Assembly: GCF_003987045.1 (NCBI RefSeq)
Contig: NZ_PIPZ01000001.1
Span: 1 to 64,000 of the forward strand
Origin: Pseudidiomarina marina
GTDB taxonomy: Bacteria; Pseudomonadota; Gammaproteobacteria; Enterobacterales; Alteromonadaceae
Direction: 5' to 3'
DNA length: 64,000 nt
The translations under genes were made by a program, and so were the position numbers. The notes beneath the pieces were generated by a model. The model did no database searches. It had not been told where the DNA came from and saw only the letters and a list, made by a program, of their open reading frames with translations. Positions 36,085 through 45,547 of the stretch are shown piece after piece (positions within the stretch are counted from its first letter, which is position 1; the number at the start of each line of letters is the position of its first letter).

Positions 36085-36879
36085 GTGAGCATTTGGGAAG
36101 CCATCATTCTTGCCTTAATTCAGGGGCTAACGGAGTTTTTACCGATTTCGAGTTCGGCGCATCTGATTTTGCCGTCGCAGTTGTTTGGTTGGGAAGATCA
36201 AGGGCTCGCTTTCGATGTCGCAGCGCATGTTGGTACGTTGCTGGCGGTTGTGCTGTATTTCCGTCACGAAGTTGGGCAACTATTGGTGAATTGGTTCGGA
36301 AGTTTGCGCGGACAGCATAATGCTCATAGTCGTCTAGCCTGGTTGATTATTTGGGGTACGGTTCCCGCGGGTCTGGCTGGCTTGCTTGGTAATGACCTAA
36401 TTGAAAACTTTGCTCGTTCGGCATTGGTGATTGCCACCAGTACCGTCGCTTTTGGTTTGTTACTTTGGTACGCCGATGTGCGCGCGTCGCAACAGCAGAC
36501 AATCGAACAACTATCGTTAAAACAAGTACTGATTATTGGTGCTGCACAAGCGTTAGCATTGATTCCTGGCACGTCGCGCTCAGGAATTACCATGACCGCG
36601 GGAATGATGCTCGGCCTTACAAAAACCGACGCCGCTCGATTTAGTTTTTTGCTATCCATTCCAATTATTATTATGGCCGGAGGCTACCAAGGCTTGAAGT
36701 TGGTGCAACAGCCTGAAGCCGTTGCTTGGTCTGCCATCATCCTAGGCGTTGTCGCATCCTTCGTTGCTGCGTACGTGTGTATTCACGTGTTTTTACAGAT
36801 TATCAGCCGCATGGGCATGTTGCCGTTCGTTATCTATCGATTAGCACTCGGCGCGGTGTTATTCGCATTCTTTATTTAG
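36085..36879 (+). CDS. uppP: undecaprenyl-diphosphatase
   Basis: An inner-membrane phosphatase that recycles the undecaprenyl carrier of peptidoglycan and O-antigen synthesis; overexpression gives bacitracin resistance (family knowledge). It starts with GTG, preceded by GAAGGA about 10 bases upstream. The 264 residues show the conserved [14 protein letters not shown] (about 13-26; E and S/H of motif 1) and [13 protein letters not shown] (about 165-177; catalytic Arg/Ser), with about eight membrane helices. The 3' end overlaps the convergent cca gene by 8 bp. Confidence 0.95.
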   Translation: MSIWEAIILALIQGLTEFLPISSSAHLILPSQLFGWEDQGLAFDVAAHVGTLLAVVLYFRHEVGQLLVNWFGSLRGQHNAHSRLAWLIIWGTVPAGLAGLLGNDLIENFARSALVIATSTVAFGLLLWYADVRASQQQTIEQLSLKQVLIIGAAQALALIPGTSRSGITMTAGMMLGLTKTDAARFSFLLSIPIIIMAGGYQGLKLVQQPEAVAWSAIILGVVASFVAAYVCIHVFLQIISRMGMLPFVIYRLALGAVLFAFFI

Positions 36880-36887
36880 ATGAATGC
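36865..36887. repeat. hairpin whose loop holds both stop codons of uppP and cca
   Basis: GCATTC (36865-36870) and GAATGC (36882-36887) flank an 11-base loop. The loop contains the TAG stop of uppP (36877-36879) and, on the other strand, the TAA stop of cca (36872-36874). It has a 6-bp stem and no U-tract. Confidence 0.45.
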
Positions 36888-37987
36888 CAGCTGTGGCGCA
36901 TTGCAGCTAAACGCTCTGCGCTCACAGCCGCACCGATGGCTGGGCCTTTTAACTCACGACCACGATGCTTAGCCGCCTCGATGACATTGCCAGCCTTAAC
37001 CTGTTGCGCCTGTGTATATGCGAGTTGAATACGTTCAATATCTGCCTGCGTCATACCCAACGCATGCCACAGAATGAATAGTTCTTGCACAATGTTCGGA
37101 CGACGCCAACCATCAACTTTGCCAATGGCGTGAAACGCCCATGAGGCATCAATCTGTTGTGATTGTTGCCAATTGACTTTGCGGGCAGCAACAGCGATAT
37201 CGGTATAGGAGTTGGGCACTTTCAAACGTTCGTGGAGTTGCGAAAGCTCGGTCATCGATAGTGAGTAACAACTAAGCGCCCAAGCATTAGTACTGTTAAG
37301 TTTAGCGCCTATGTTCTCCATTTGAACTTTGAGTTTCTCGATATCAATTGAGCTTTTCAACTCGCTATACCAAGGTTCAAGTGCCTGGCAGGACTGCAAT
37401 ATTTGCCAGAAAACATACGGTGTGATGGTCGCCATTGCTTTTTCAGTTTCCCGCCACACACGTTCAGCAGCGAGAGTTTGAAGCTCACCGCTGAGGCTTA
37501 TTTGACGCATCAGTGCTAACGTATCATCGGCAACAGTGAAACCGTCATCAGCAAAACGGGCTGCGAAGCGAGCCACACGAAGAATTCGTAATGGGTCTTC
37601 AGCGAAAGCCGGCGAAACATGACGAAGTTTGCGATTGTTGAGGTCGCTAAGACCGCCGAACGGATCAATGAGTTGGCCGTCGGCTTTTTGCGCTATCGCA
37701 TTAATCGTTAAATCGCGACGAATCAAATCATCTTCTAAGGTGACATCGGGTGCGGCGTAAACGGTGAAACCAGTATAACCTTGCCCTGATTTGCGCTCTG
37801 TTCGAGCAAGGGCATACTCTTCGCCAGTTTGCGGGTGTAAAAACACGGGGAAGTCTTTCCCTACTTGTCGATACCCCTGAGCAAGCATCTCTTCTGGTCG
37901 CGCGCCAACAACCACGTAGTCACGTTCGTGTACGGTCTTACCTAAGAGTTGATCGCGAACTGCACCACCGACGAGATAAACTTCCAC
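36872..37987 (-). CDS. cca: CCA tRNA nucleotidyltransferase, short form
   Basis: Adds or repairs the 3' CCA end of tRNAs. The 371 residues have the polymerase head [12 protein letters not shown] (1-12), the catalytic ERDYVVVGA (about 21-29; Asp pair), [14 protein letters not shown], the template-recognition [16 protein letters not shown] (about 131-146), and neck/body helices. It is shorter than E. coli Cca (412), and I see no C-terminal HD phosphohydrolase motif. The extra phosphatase/2'-phosphodiesterase activity is therefore probably reduced or absent. Its end overlaps uppP by 8 bp. Confidence 0.95.
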   Translation of the reverse strand: MEVYLVGGAVRDQLLGKTVHERDYVVVGARPEEMLAQGYRQVGKDFPVFLHPQTGEEYALARTERKSGQGYTGFTVYAAPDVTLEDDLIRRDLTINAIAQKADGQLIDPFGGLSDLNNRKLRHVSPAFAEDPLRILRVARFAARFADDGFTVADDTLALMRQISLSGELQTLAAERVWRETEKAMATITPYVFWQILQSCQALEPWYSELKSSIDIEKLKVQMENIGAKLNSTNAWALSCYSLSMTELSQLHERLKVPNSYTDIAVAARKVNWQQSQQIDASWAFHAIGKVDGWRRPNIVQELFILWHALGMTQADIERIQLAYTQAQQVKAGNVIEAAKHRGRELKGPAIGAAVSAERLAAMRHSWHSSK

Positions 37988-38091
37988 AATTGCTCCTTTT
38001 GCTTTTTAATGATGATCGCGAATCACTAGCCCTGATGCAAGCGAGTCGTTACACTGTTTCACACTATAACTATTAATGCAGCGAAGTTGCC

Positions 38092-39543
38092 ATGTATCTT
38101 AATTATTTTGGATTGCATACCGAGCCATTTTCAATTGCACCTGATCCACAATTTTTATATCTGAGCGAACGCCATCAAGAAGCGCTGGCGCACCTCAGTT
38201 ATGGTTTGCAGGGCAGTGGTGGGTTTATATTACTGACTGGCGAAGTCGGCACGGGTAAAACAACTGTTTCTCGTGCTTTGTTGGAGCAGTTGCCGGAACA
38301 GACTCGCACTGCATTTATCCTGAACCCAATGCTGAACTCAGATGAACTATTGGCAACCCTTTGTGATGAGTTTGGTATTGAATACAACAAAAACCAAGTA
38401 ACAGCAAAGCAATTAACCGATAAACTTAGCCAATTTTTACTTGAGGCTCATGCTCAAAATCAGCAGTGCGTGGTGTTAATTGATGAAGCTCAGCATCTGC
38501 AGCCACAAGTGCTTGAGCAGTTGCGGTTACTTACCAACTTAGAAACTAACCAGAACAAGTTGTTACGGGTTATTCTCATCGGTCAGCCAGAACTCCAGGA
38601 TCTACTCCGCCGTCGTGAACTTCGTCAACTCGCGCAGCGCATTACAGCTCGGTACCACTTATTACCGCTGCAGTTAGCTGACTCGGAGCGATACATTAAT
38701 TATCGGTTGCAAGTAGCCGGTGCACAGCGTGGGTTGTTCGATAAAAAAGCTGTCAAAAAAGTACATCTCGCCAGTGAAGGGATTCCACGCCGACTCAATT
38801 TGCTCTGTGACCGCGCCTTGCTGGCTGCGTATAACGAACAGCAATCCGTGGTCTCGGTACGTCACATTCAAATTGCCGCGAAGGAGTTAGATGGTCCGTC
38901 GCCTCAACGCGAAGAAAAATCCAGAGGAAGTTGGCTGCAGTTGATCGTTGCGGGGGTTGTAATTGCTGGTTTAACTGGAGCTGCGAATTGGTACTGGCGT
39001 CAAGCTGAGATTGCTCAACCCGTGGTGGAACAGACGACACCAATAAGAAGCGGCATTGAATTAATGGCAAGCGCTTGGAAGCTGCCGAATCCGCCACAAG
39101 AACAAGCGTTTTGTGAATGGATTCAGTCGTTCGAACTACTCTGCGTGGGTGCAAGCGCTCGCTTGGATCAAATTCTCATTCCTGAGCTACCAGCGCTGTT
39201 GACGCTGAAGAACGGTGACTATCAGTTTGTGAATGATGTTGATGCGTCACCAAACAACGATTGGACTGGAGAATTCGTAATCGTAATTGCGCAACCCCCG
39301 GGGTATTTCGACGTCGATGCCGACGCTGAGCAATCGGTATATCAACAATGGCTTGCACGACAGCTGAGCGAGCATGGGGTTGATAGACGCGATGGTATAG
39401 CGGAACAAGTGCGTCATGTGCAACAGCAAGCTGGAGTGAAAGTGACAGGGCAACTGGATGCGTTGACGTTAGCATGGTTGAGTGCAAACGAAAATGAATC
39501 AGGACCGCGATTAGCTAAATCGAAAAACTCGGAGGTGCGTTAA
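38092..39543 (+). CDS. exeA: ExeA/GspA-like AAA ATPase with peptidoglycan-binding domain
   Basis: In type II secretion ExeA uses ATP and peptidoglycan contact to help place the outer-membrane secretin. The 483 residues begin MYLNYFGLHTEPFSIAPDP, the family hallmark. They contain Walker A GEVGTGKTT (50-58) and Walker B VVLIDEAQHL (about 127-136), an arginine-finger region QRITARYHL, one membrane helix (about 282-303), and a C-terminal peptidoglycan_binding_1-like repeat (about 425-470, VRHVQQQAGVKVTGQLDALT). exeB starts on the last base of its stop. No other gsp genes are in the window, so a link to type II secretion versus MSHA pilus biogenesis is not settled. Confidence 0.9.
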   Translation: MYLNYFGLHTEPFSIAPDPQFLYLSERHQEALAHLSYGLQGSGGFILLTGEVGTGKTTVSRALLEQLPEQTRTAFILNPMLNSDELLATLCDEFGIEYNKNQVTAKQLTDKLSQFLLEAHAQNQQCVVLIDEAQHLQPQVLEQLRLLTNLETNQNKLLRVILIGQPELQDLLRRRELRQLAQRITARYHLLPLQLADSERYINYRLQVAGAQRGLFDKKAVKKVHLASEGIPRRLNLLCDRALLAAYNEQQSVVSVRHIQIAAKELDGPSPQREEKSRGSWLQLIVAGVVIAGLTGAANWYWRQAEIAQPVVEQTTPIRSGIELMASAWKLPNPPQEQAFCEWIQSFELLCVGASARLDQILIPELPALLTLKNGDYQFVNDVDASPNNDWTGEFVIVIAQPPGYFDVDADAEQSVYQQWLARQLSEHGVDRRDGIAEQVRHVQQQAGVKVTGQLDALTLAWLSANENESGPRLAKSKNSEVR

Positions 39544-40256
39544 TGTCATCAGTACTTAAAGCATTGCGCAATCAACAATCGCCGTTGATTCAACAGCCTG
39601 GAACTATCTCTTTGCAATCAGCACAACAGGGTACCGGTACGTTCGCAAAAGCGATCATTACCACCTTGGTCATCATCATGGCGATCATTGCAGGATGGTT
39701 CATCAGTCAGCAATTGCTCTCTGGAATAGCCGAATCTGAAGTCGCGTCACAAGAGATTCAGTCACCGACTGTCTCCCCAAGCTATCAATTAGGATCTGTG
39801 GCGTCCGTAATTCAACCCAATTGGCGTATTGAGGAAGAGTCGGAGCCAGCAGGCGACGCGGAGGAAGGCGATGAACTCATTAGCACGGCAGAGCGGCAAG
39901 CCAACACTTCTGTAGTAAATTCCAATCAAGCAATTGACCTCAAGCAAATTTCTCCTGAAATGCTTAGTGCTTTTGAAAGTGCATTAGGCGAGCAAGGGGA
40001 AAACTTAAGTGTGGTACCAGCGTTATCACAGTTAAGCCCAAGCTTTCAGCGTTCAGTGCCAAGTTTTACCTATGATGGACATCAGTACTCATCGCGGCCA
40101 AATTCGCGCTGGATTGAACTCGGTGGTGTACGCTTATTTGAAGGTGAGAGCTATCAGGGATTAACTATTTTAGCTATCGCACCTGCTCATGTGGTGTTGT
40201 CAAAGAATGATCAAGCTTTTCAACAACCGGCTTTAGAAGACTGGACAAAGCCATAA
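39543..40256 (+). CDS. exeB: ExeB/GspB-like general secretion protein
   Basis: The partner of ExeA. The 237-residue product starts MSSVLKALRNQQ, a typical GspB N terminus, and has one membrane helix (about 36-57). It then has a low-complexity acidic periplasmic linker and the C-terminal GspB domain (about 175-232), with SRWIELGGVRLFEGESYQGLTI and the usual final VVLSKNDQAFQQPALEDW part. Only the ends are conserved in this family. The ATG overlaps the exeA TAA by one base, so the two are made together. Confidence 0.87.
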   Translation: MSSVLKALRNQQSPLIQQPGTISLQSAQQGTGTFAKAIITTLVIIMAIIAGWFISQQLLSGIAESEVASQEIQSPTVSPSYQLGSVASVIQPNWRIEEESEPAGDAEEGDELISTAERQANTSVVNSNQAIDLKQISPEMLSAFESALGEQGENLSVVPALSQLSPSFQRSVPSFTYDGHQYSSRPNSRWIELGGVRLFEGESYQGLTILAIAPAHVVLSKNDQAFQQPALEDWTKP

Positions 40257-40267
40257 CGAATCTGTTA

Positions 40268-40285
40268 TTAAAACACCTGTTTAAA
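40268..40285. promoter_or_regulatory. PsrA/TetR-like operator candidate upstream of acyl-CoA dehydrogenase
   Basis: TTAAAAC-ACCT-GTTTAAA is an inverted repeat (6 of 7 positions) 50 bases before the start codon. The core AAAC-N4-GTTT resembles the fatty-acid regulator PsrA sites of marine gammaproteobacteria, but the outer bases differ from the described consensus. Regulator not in window. Confidence 0.35.
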
Positions 40286-40335
40286 TCTACTGTTTGATTT
40301 CAGCGTGAAATCATCGTCAGCAAAGAGGTGTTGTT

Positions 40336-42111
40336 ATGGCGGATTATCGTGTTCCACGTGAAGATATGCAGTTTGTGCTGCAGGACGTTTTTAAAGTTGA
40401 TAAAGATTGGGCTCAGTTCGGTGAACTCGCAGAATTAGATATTGAAACCGCTGTTGCGATTATTGATGAAGGCGCCAAGCTAGCTGAGACCCTCATTGCG
40501 CCAAACGCACGCGCTGCTGACGAACAGGGCGTGTCATTTGAGAATGGCGTGGTGACAACACCAAAAGGCTACAAAGAAAACTTTAAACAACTCGCCGAAG
40601 GCGGCTGGGTTGGTGTTACCGCAACCCCTGAGTTTGGCGGCATGGGCTTGCCGAAAAGCGTATCAGCTCAGTACGAAGAAATGCTGTGTGCAGCAGATAT
40701 TTCGTTTTCTTTGTATCCAGGTCTAACCGCCGGTGCGATCATGACCATCGATCAGCACGCTGACGACACTCTAAAAGCTACTTATCTCGAGAAAATGATT
40801 GCTGGTCAGTGGACGGGTTCAATGTGTCTAACTGAGCCACATGCCGGTACTGATTTAGGTATTATTCGCTCCAAAGCCGTACCAAATGACGATGGTAGCT
40901 TTGCCATTTCAGGTACCAAAATCTTTATCACTGGCGGCGAGCATGATCTTGCCGAAAACATTATTCATTTGGTGCTTGCGAAGTTACCTGACGCACCAGC
41001 TGGCAGCAAAGGTATTAGCCTTTTCCTCGTTCCGAAGTTTCTCGTTGATGAAAACGGAGCGATTGGCGAACGTAACGGCGTTAACTGTGGCTCGATTGAA
41101 CATAAAATGGGGATTCATGCTTCAGCGACCTGTGTACTTAACTTTGACGGCGCCAAGGGCTGGTTAGTTGGTGCGCCTCATCAAGGCCTGCCAGCCATGT
41201 TCACGATGATGAACTATGAACGTCTCGGCGTTGGTATTCAGGGTTTAGGCGCCGCCGCCCGTTCATACCAGAACGCTTTAGAGTATGCACAAGACCGTAT
41301 TCAAGGGCGCGGTGCCAAGGCAACACGTGAACTTGATAAAGAAGCCGACCCTCTCATTGTACACGGTGATGTCCGCCGTATGCTGTTGACGATGAAAGCT
41401 TTCGTCGAAGGCGGTCGGGCATTCTCAACCTACGTTGGGCAACAATTAGATATTGCGAAATACGCTCAAGATCCACAACAAAAAGCACGAGCGGAAGCAC
41501 TGGTTCAACTTCTCACACCGGTTGCCAAAGCGTTCTTAACCGACACCGGTTTTGAAACGACGGTTATTGGTCAGCAGGTATTTGGTGGTCATGGGTTTAT
41601 ACGTGAGTGGGGACAAGAGCAGTTAGTTCGAGATGCTCGTATTGCTCAAATTTATGAGGGGACTAATGGTATCCAAGCACTCGATCTGCTTGGCCGCAAG
41701 GTTGCGGGTTCGCGTGGTGAATTACTCAAACCACTGCTAGACGATATTCAAGCCTTATTGGCTGAGCCCGAAGCCGGTTTAGAAAAAGAATATCAACAAC
41801 TTGCGGAAGCGACTCAATTAATTAATCAGGTTACAAAACATGTGCTGGAGCGTGTGGCGCAAGATGAAAACATCATCAATAGCGTCGCCGTTGAGTATCT
41901 AAATTTGGTCGGTTATGTGGCATTTGCCTATATGTGGCTACGCATGGCCAAGGTTGCTCAGCCATTAGTTGATGAGCGCCCGTACTTAGCAAGTAAAGTG
42001 AAGACAGCGAAGTTCTATATGGCTCGTATTTTGCCGCGTATTCACGGTTTAATTGGAGCTATTGAGGACGGAAGTGAGAGCCTGTATCAACACGAAGTGG
42101 GCGAGTTTTAA
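40336..42111 (+). CDS. acyl-CoA dehydrogenase, long FadE/DmdC-like type
   Basis: A FAD enzyme that desaturates an acyl-CoA thioester in fatty-acid or methylthio-acid breakdown. The 591 residues have the ACAD N-terminal helical domain (to about 155), the FAD/substrate strand CLTEPHAGTDLG (about 163-174), the middle beta domain and the C-terminal helical domain. QVFGGHGFIREW and the catalytic-base loop IYEGTNGIQ (about 437-445) are present, and an extra C-terminal domain follows, as in the AidB/DmdC-like long branch. Chain length and substrate cannot be inferred. It stands alone behind a possible operator and converges on putA. Confidence 0.88.
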   Translation: MADYRVPREDMQFVLQDVFKVDKDWAQFGELAELDIETAVAIIDEGAKLAETLIAPNARAADEQGVSFENGVVTTPKGYKENFKQLAEGGWVGVTATPEFGGMGLPKSVSAQYEEMLCAADISFSLYPGLTAGAIMTIDQHADDTLKATYLEKMIAGQWTGSMCLTEPHAGTDLGIIRSKAVPNDDGSFAISGTKIFITGGEHDLAENIIHLVLAKLPDAPAGSKGISLFLVPKFLVDENGAIGERNGVNCGSIEHKMGIHASATCVLNFDGAKGWLVGAPHQGLPAMFTMMNYERLGVGIQGLGAAARSYQNALEYAQDRIQGRGAKATRELDKEADPLIVHGDVRRMLLTMKAFVEGGRAFSTYVGQQLDIAKYAQDPQQKARAEALVQLLTPVAKAFLTDTGFETTVIGQQVFGGHGFIREWGQEQLVRDARIAQIYEGTNGIQALDLLGRKVAGSRGELLKPLLDDIQALLAEPEAGLEKEYQQLAEATQLINQVTKHVLERVAQDENIINSVAVEYLNLVGYVAFAYMWLRMAKVAQPLVDERPYLASKVKTAKFYMARILPRIHGLIGAIEDGSESLYQHEVGEF

Positions 42112-42121
42112 TCGCCCACTT
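42095..42121. repeat. hairpin with the acyl-CoA dehydrogenase stop in its loop
   Basis: AAGTGGGCGA (42095-42104) and TCGCCCACTT (42112-42121) form a perfect 10-bp stem. The 7-base loop GTTTTAA ends with the TAA stop codon (42109-42111). No U-tract follows. Confidence 0.75.
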
Positions 42122-42144
42122 ATTGTGTTCTCAGCGCAATAACG

Positions 42145-42172
42145 TGTTGTCGCTAGTCACCTAGCGACAACA
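42145..42172. repeat. hairpin over the putA stop
   Basis: TGTTGTCGCTAG and CTAGCGACAACA form a perfect 12-bp stem around a 4-base loop. On the minus strand the TAG stop (42153-42155) is near the top of the right arm. It lies 23 bases from the preceding hairpin. Confidence 0.75.
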
Positions 42173-45100
42173 GGGTAGCGTTACCACCAACAGCGGTTAT
42201 ATTGTTGGTGCGCGTTTTTTCAGTCACAAAGCGTGTTAAGTAGTGTGGACCACCCGCTTTCGGGCCAGTACCTGACATGCCGCGCCCACCAAACGGTTGC
42301 ACGCCAACTACAGCACCAATCTGATTTCGGTTGATATACACGTTACCTACATCAATACGACGCGCGATATCTGCTGCAAAGGTTTCATTGCGGCTATGAA
42401 TACCGAATGTTAAGCCAAAACCAGTACCGTTGATGCTCTCGATAACCTGATCAAGTTCGCTCGTTTTGTAACGAATAACGTGCAAAATTGGACCGAAGTT
42501 TTCTTTAACGAGCTGATTAATGCTATCGATTTCAATCGCAGTTGGCGCCACAAAAGTACCGCCATTAGTATATTCCGGCATTGGGGCACGAGCAATTAAG
42601 CGGCCTGCTTGCGAAATATCATTGATGTGCTGCTCGAGATTACTTTTCGCCACACCATCAATCACTGGGCCGACGTCAGTTTCATGCAACATTGGGTCGC
42701 CAACCTTCAGTTCAGCCATGGCACCTTTGAGCAAATCAATCACGCGGTCAGCAATATCGTCTTGAACAAACAATACGCGTAGCGCAGAGCAACGCTGACC
42801 GGCGCTCTTGAAGGCGCTGGCAACGATGTCGGTAACGGCTTGTTCTGGCAATGCAGTTGAATCGATCAACATTGCATTTTGACCACCCGTTTCTGCAACC
42901 AATGGCACGATTGCACCGGTACGAGCGGCTAATGCGCGGTTAATTGATTGCGCGGTGTAAGTTGAACCGGTAAAGCAGACACCGCCGATATCTTCTTGTG
43001 ACACCAAGAAACTACCAACTTCAGCACCGCTACCCGGCATATAATGTAAAACGTCACCAGGAATACCTGCTTCTAATGCCAATTGAACAGCACGGAAGGC
43101 AATCAAACCTGTTTGTTCAGCTGGCTTGGCAATCACGCAGTTACCGGTAACTAAAGCCGCTGCTACTTGTCCCATGAAGATTGCTAAAGGGAAGTTCCAC
43201 GGGCTGATACAGATAAACGTACCGCGACCTTGCAAAAATAGTTCGTTGGTTTCGCCTGTTGGACCTGGCAAGGTGGTGCCGTCACCCATAAGTTCACGAG
43301 CTTGTTGCGCATAATAACGGCAGAAATCGACTGCTTCGCGAACTTCATCGATACCATCTTGTAAACTCTTACCCGCTTCCATGGTACACAGGGCAATCAG
43401 TTCATTACGATTAGCTTCCATCAAGTCAGCCAATTTCTCGAGTGAGGCTGCTCGCACTTCAACATCGGTATCGCGCCAACGGCGATAAGCGGCATTAGCA
43501 CTTTGCAATGCTTGCTCGGCTAAAGCTTTGTCACCCCAACAAATGGTACCAATCTGCTGACTGGTATTTTGTGGACTGTGAATAGCAACACGGTGGTGCG
43601 CATCAACCACATCACCGTTAACAATTGGTCCACCTTGCCATTGCTTATCACGATATTGATGAACGGCGTTGATAAAATCATCAGCTTGCGAGTGAATGTT
43701 CATATTCAATCCTAACGAGTTTTTCCGATCGCTGAAAATCTGCGTCGGTAATGGAATCTTATGGTTTGCGAAATGCTCATGCTTCAGCATGGTGCGAAGC
43801 GGATGTTCGGTGAGCTCGGCTACCGGCGTTTCAGGGTCGACTAACTTGTGCACAAACGAAGTATTTGCACCGTTTTCAAGTAAGCGGCGAACCAAATACG
43901 GAAGTAAGTCTTTGTGAGCGCCTACTGGAGCATAGATACGAACCGTAACTTTCGGGTCTTGCTCAAGCAACGTATCGTAAAGATCATCACCCATTCCATG
44001 CAAACGTTGGAACTCAATTCGACGTTGGTACTTGTTGTTTAACTCACGAATAGCGACAACAGTTTGCGCATTGTGCGTTGCAAATTGTGGATAAATAGCA
44101 CCATCGGTTGCCGGACTCATCAAATAATGAGCGCAAGCTAAGTAAGATACGTCGGTATTCGCTTTACGAGTATAAACAGGATAGCCTTCTAGGCCGTTTA
44201 CTTGGCACAGTTTAATCTCAGTATCCCAATAAGCGCCCTTTACGAGACGTACTGGAATTTCATCACCGCACTCACGAGCTAAAGCGGTTACCCAGCATAA
44301 TACGGGTAATGCGCGCTTTGAATAAGCTTGTACAACCAAACCAAAACGCGGCCAACCTTTACAGACACCACTGCGATAAACTTTCTCGAACAGTTCGAGT
44401 GAAAGTTCTAAGCGATCCATTTCTTCGGCATCAATGCTCACGCCAACGTCGGCTTCTTTCGCGAGTTTCACCAATTCGGTCAAGCTTGAAGCGAGTTCAG
44501 TAAGAACCCGTTCATGATTGGCCACTTCATAACGCGGATGTAACGCAGATAATTTGATTGAAATTGTCGGTCGCGGTGCGTTCGGATTATTGAAATTCTC
44601 TTTCCCAACCACTTTGATTGAGTTGACATAGTCGGCGTGATAACGGCGCGCATCAGTCATAGTTAATGCTGCTTCACCCAACATGTCGTATGAATGTGTA
44701 TAGCCTTTGTCGCGATTATTACGGCTGTTTTTGAGAGCTTCTTGAATTGTCCGACCTAAAACAAATTGCGTTCCCATGATGCGCATAGCGGCATAGGTTG
44801 CCTTGCGTACTACTGGTGAACTCAGCCGACGAACCATGCGACGAAAAACACCGCGTGGCGTTTCCATTGGCTGACCGGTTGGATTAATCATCGAATTGGT
44901 TAACGCAAGCCCCCATGTGCCGCTATTAACCAACCACGACGCACTTTGTCCCATATGCTTTTGCCAATCACCGCCGGACAAACGGTCTTGAATGAGTGCA
45001 TCAGCTGTGGTGGCGTCTGGAATACGTAGCAAGGCCTCTGCAAGACACATCAAAATAATACCTTCTTTGGTATCAAGGCTGTATTCTTGCAAAAACGCAT

Positions 45101-45320
45101 CAACGCCACCGCCGTCAGCACGGTCGCGAACTTTATTTACTAAATCGGTTGCTGCCTGAGTAACCGCATCAAGATTTGAATCCTCTTGAGGGACTAAAGG
45201 CAATAGCTCACGCAAATAAGCATCTTCATCTACCAAATAGTTGGCAGTTATTGCTTGTTGGAGTCGACCAAGGTCGGCGCCGGTATACTGAGCCGCAAGT
45301 ACTTCACTCGCTTTGAACAT
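42153..45320 (-). CDS. putA: bifunctional proline dehydrogenase / glutamate-semialdehyde dehydrogenase
   Basis: PutA oxidises proline to glutamate in two steps, passing electrons from FAD to quinone at the membrane and then to NAD+. The 1055 residues start directly with the PRODH arm and barrel (about 20-500; YSKRALPVL, GAYWDTEIK, ATHNAQTV, RIYAPVGAHKDLLPYLVRRL). The ALDH module follows (about 560-1030; ISPWNFPLAIFMG, LVAETGGQNAM, catalytic Cys in SAGQRCSALR). There is no N-terminal ribbon-helix-helix domain, so it should not repress its own gene, unlike E. coli PutA. AGGAG lies 5 bases before the ATG. Confidence 0.96.
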   Translation of the reverse strand: MFKASEVLAAQYTGADLGRLQQAITANYLVDEDAYLRELLPLVPQEDSNLDAVTQAATDLVNKVRDRADGGGVDAFLQEYSLDTKEGIILMCLAEALLRIPDATTADALIQDRLSGGDWQKHMGQSASWLVNSGTWGLALTNSMINPTGQPMETPRGVFRRMVRRLSSPVVRKATYAAMRIMGTQFVLGRTIQEALKNSRNNRDKGYTHSYDMLGEAALTMTDARRYHADYVNSIKVVGKENFNNPNAPRPTISIKLSALHPRYEVANHERVLTELASSLTELVKLAKEADVGVSIDAEEMDRLELSLELFEKVYRSGVCKGWPRFGLVVQAYSKRALPVLCWVTALARECGDEIPVRLVKGAYWDTEIKLCQVNGLEGYPVYTRKANTDVSYLACAHYLMSPATDGAIYPQFATHNAQTVVAIRELNNKYQRRIEFQRLHGMGDDLYDTLLEQDPKVTVRIYAPVGAHKDLLPYLVRRLLENGANTSFVHKLVDPETPVAELTEHPLRTMLKHEHFANHKIPLPTQIFSDRKNSLGLNMNIHSQADDFINAVHQYRDKQWQGGPIVNGDVVDAHHRVAIHSPQNTSQQIGTICWGDKALAEQALQSANAAYRRWRDTDVEVRAASLEKLADLMEANRNELIALCTMEAGKSLQDGIDEVREAVDFCRYYAQQARELMGDGTTLPGPTGETNELFLQGRGTFICISPWNFPLAIFMGQVAAALVTGNCVIAKPAEQTGLIAFRAVQLALEAGIPGDVLHYMPGSGAEVGSFLVSQEDIGGVCFTGSTYTAQSINRALAARTGAIVPLVAETGGQNAMLIDSTALPEQAVTDIVASAFKSAGQRCSALRVLFVQDDIADRVIDLLKGAMAELKVGDPMLHETDVGPVIDGVAKSNLEQHINDISQAGRLIARAPMPEYTNGGTFVAPTAIEIDSINQLVKENFGPILHVIRYKTSELDQVIESINGTGFGLTFGIHSRNETFAADIARRIDVGNVYINRNQIGAVVGVQPFGGRGMSGTGPKAGGPHYLTRFVTEKTRTNNITAVGGNATLLSLGD

Positions 45321-45373
45321 AGCATCTCCTGTTGGACTCAGCCCAAGGCTGGCGGTGACATATTTCGGGCGCC

Positions 45374-45401
45374 AGTATATGACTTTTTTGGCGCGCGTAA
45401 A
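45374..45401 (-). promoter_or_regulatory. putA promoter candidate
   Basis: On the minus strand TTTACG (45396-45401) and TATACT (45374-45379) are 16 bp apart, giving a leader of about 45 bases to the putA ATG. Reasonable but unproven. Confidence 0.5.
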
Positions 45402-45482
45402 GCTAGTCTGATCACATTTTTTTAATTCTCTAAATCGCGCCCACGGTGCATTTTTTAAACACAGCTGTCAAGCCCATTTAAG

Positions 45483-45511
45483 TTGACCCGCACATTGAGT
45501 ACGAGTACCGT
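45483..45511 (+). promoter_or_regulatory. ygiF-glnE promoter candidate
   Basis: TTGACC (45483-45488) is followed after 17 bp by TACCGT (45506-45511), a TAnnnT -10. Transcription would begin near 45518, inside the first possible ATG, which favours the GTG start at 45548. Confidence 0.4.
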
Positions 45512-45547
45512 ATGAAACAAGCAAAATCAACGTGTAAGAGACCACTC

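Noticed and set aside
40252-40267. ATAAC/GTTAT repeat over the exeB stop
   Set aside because: Only 5 AT-rich bp; too likely by chance.
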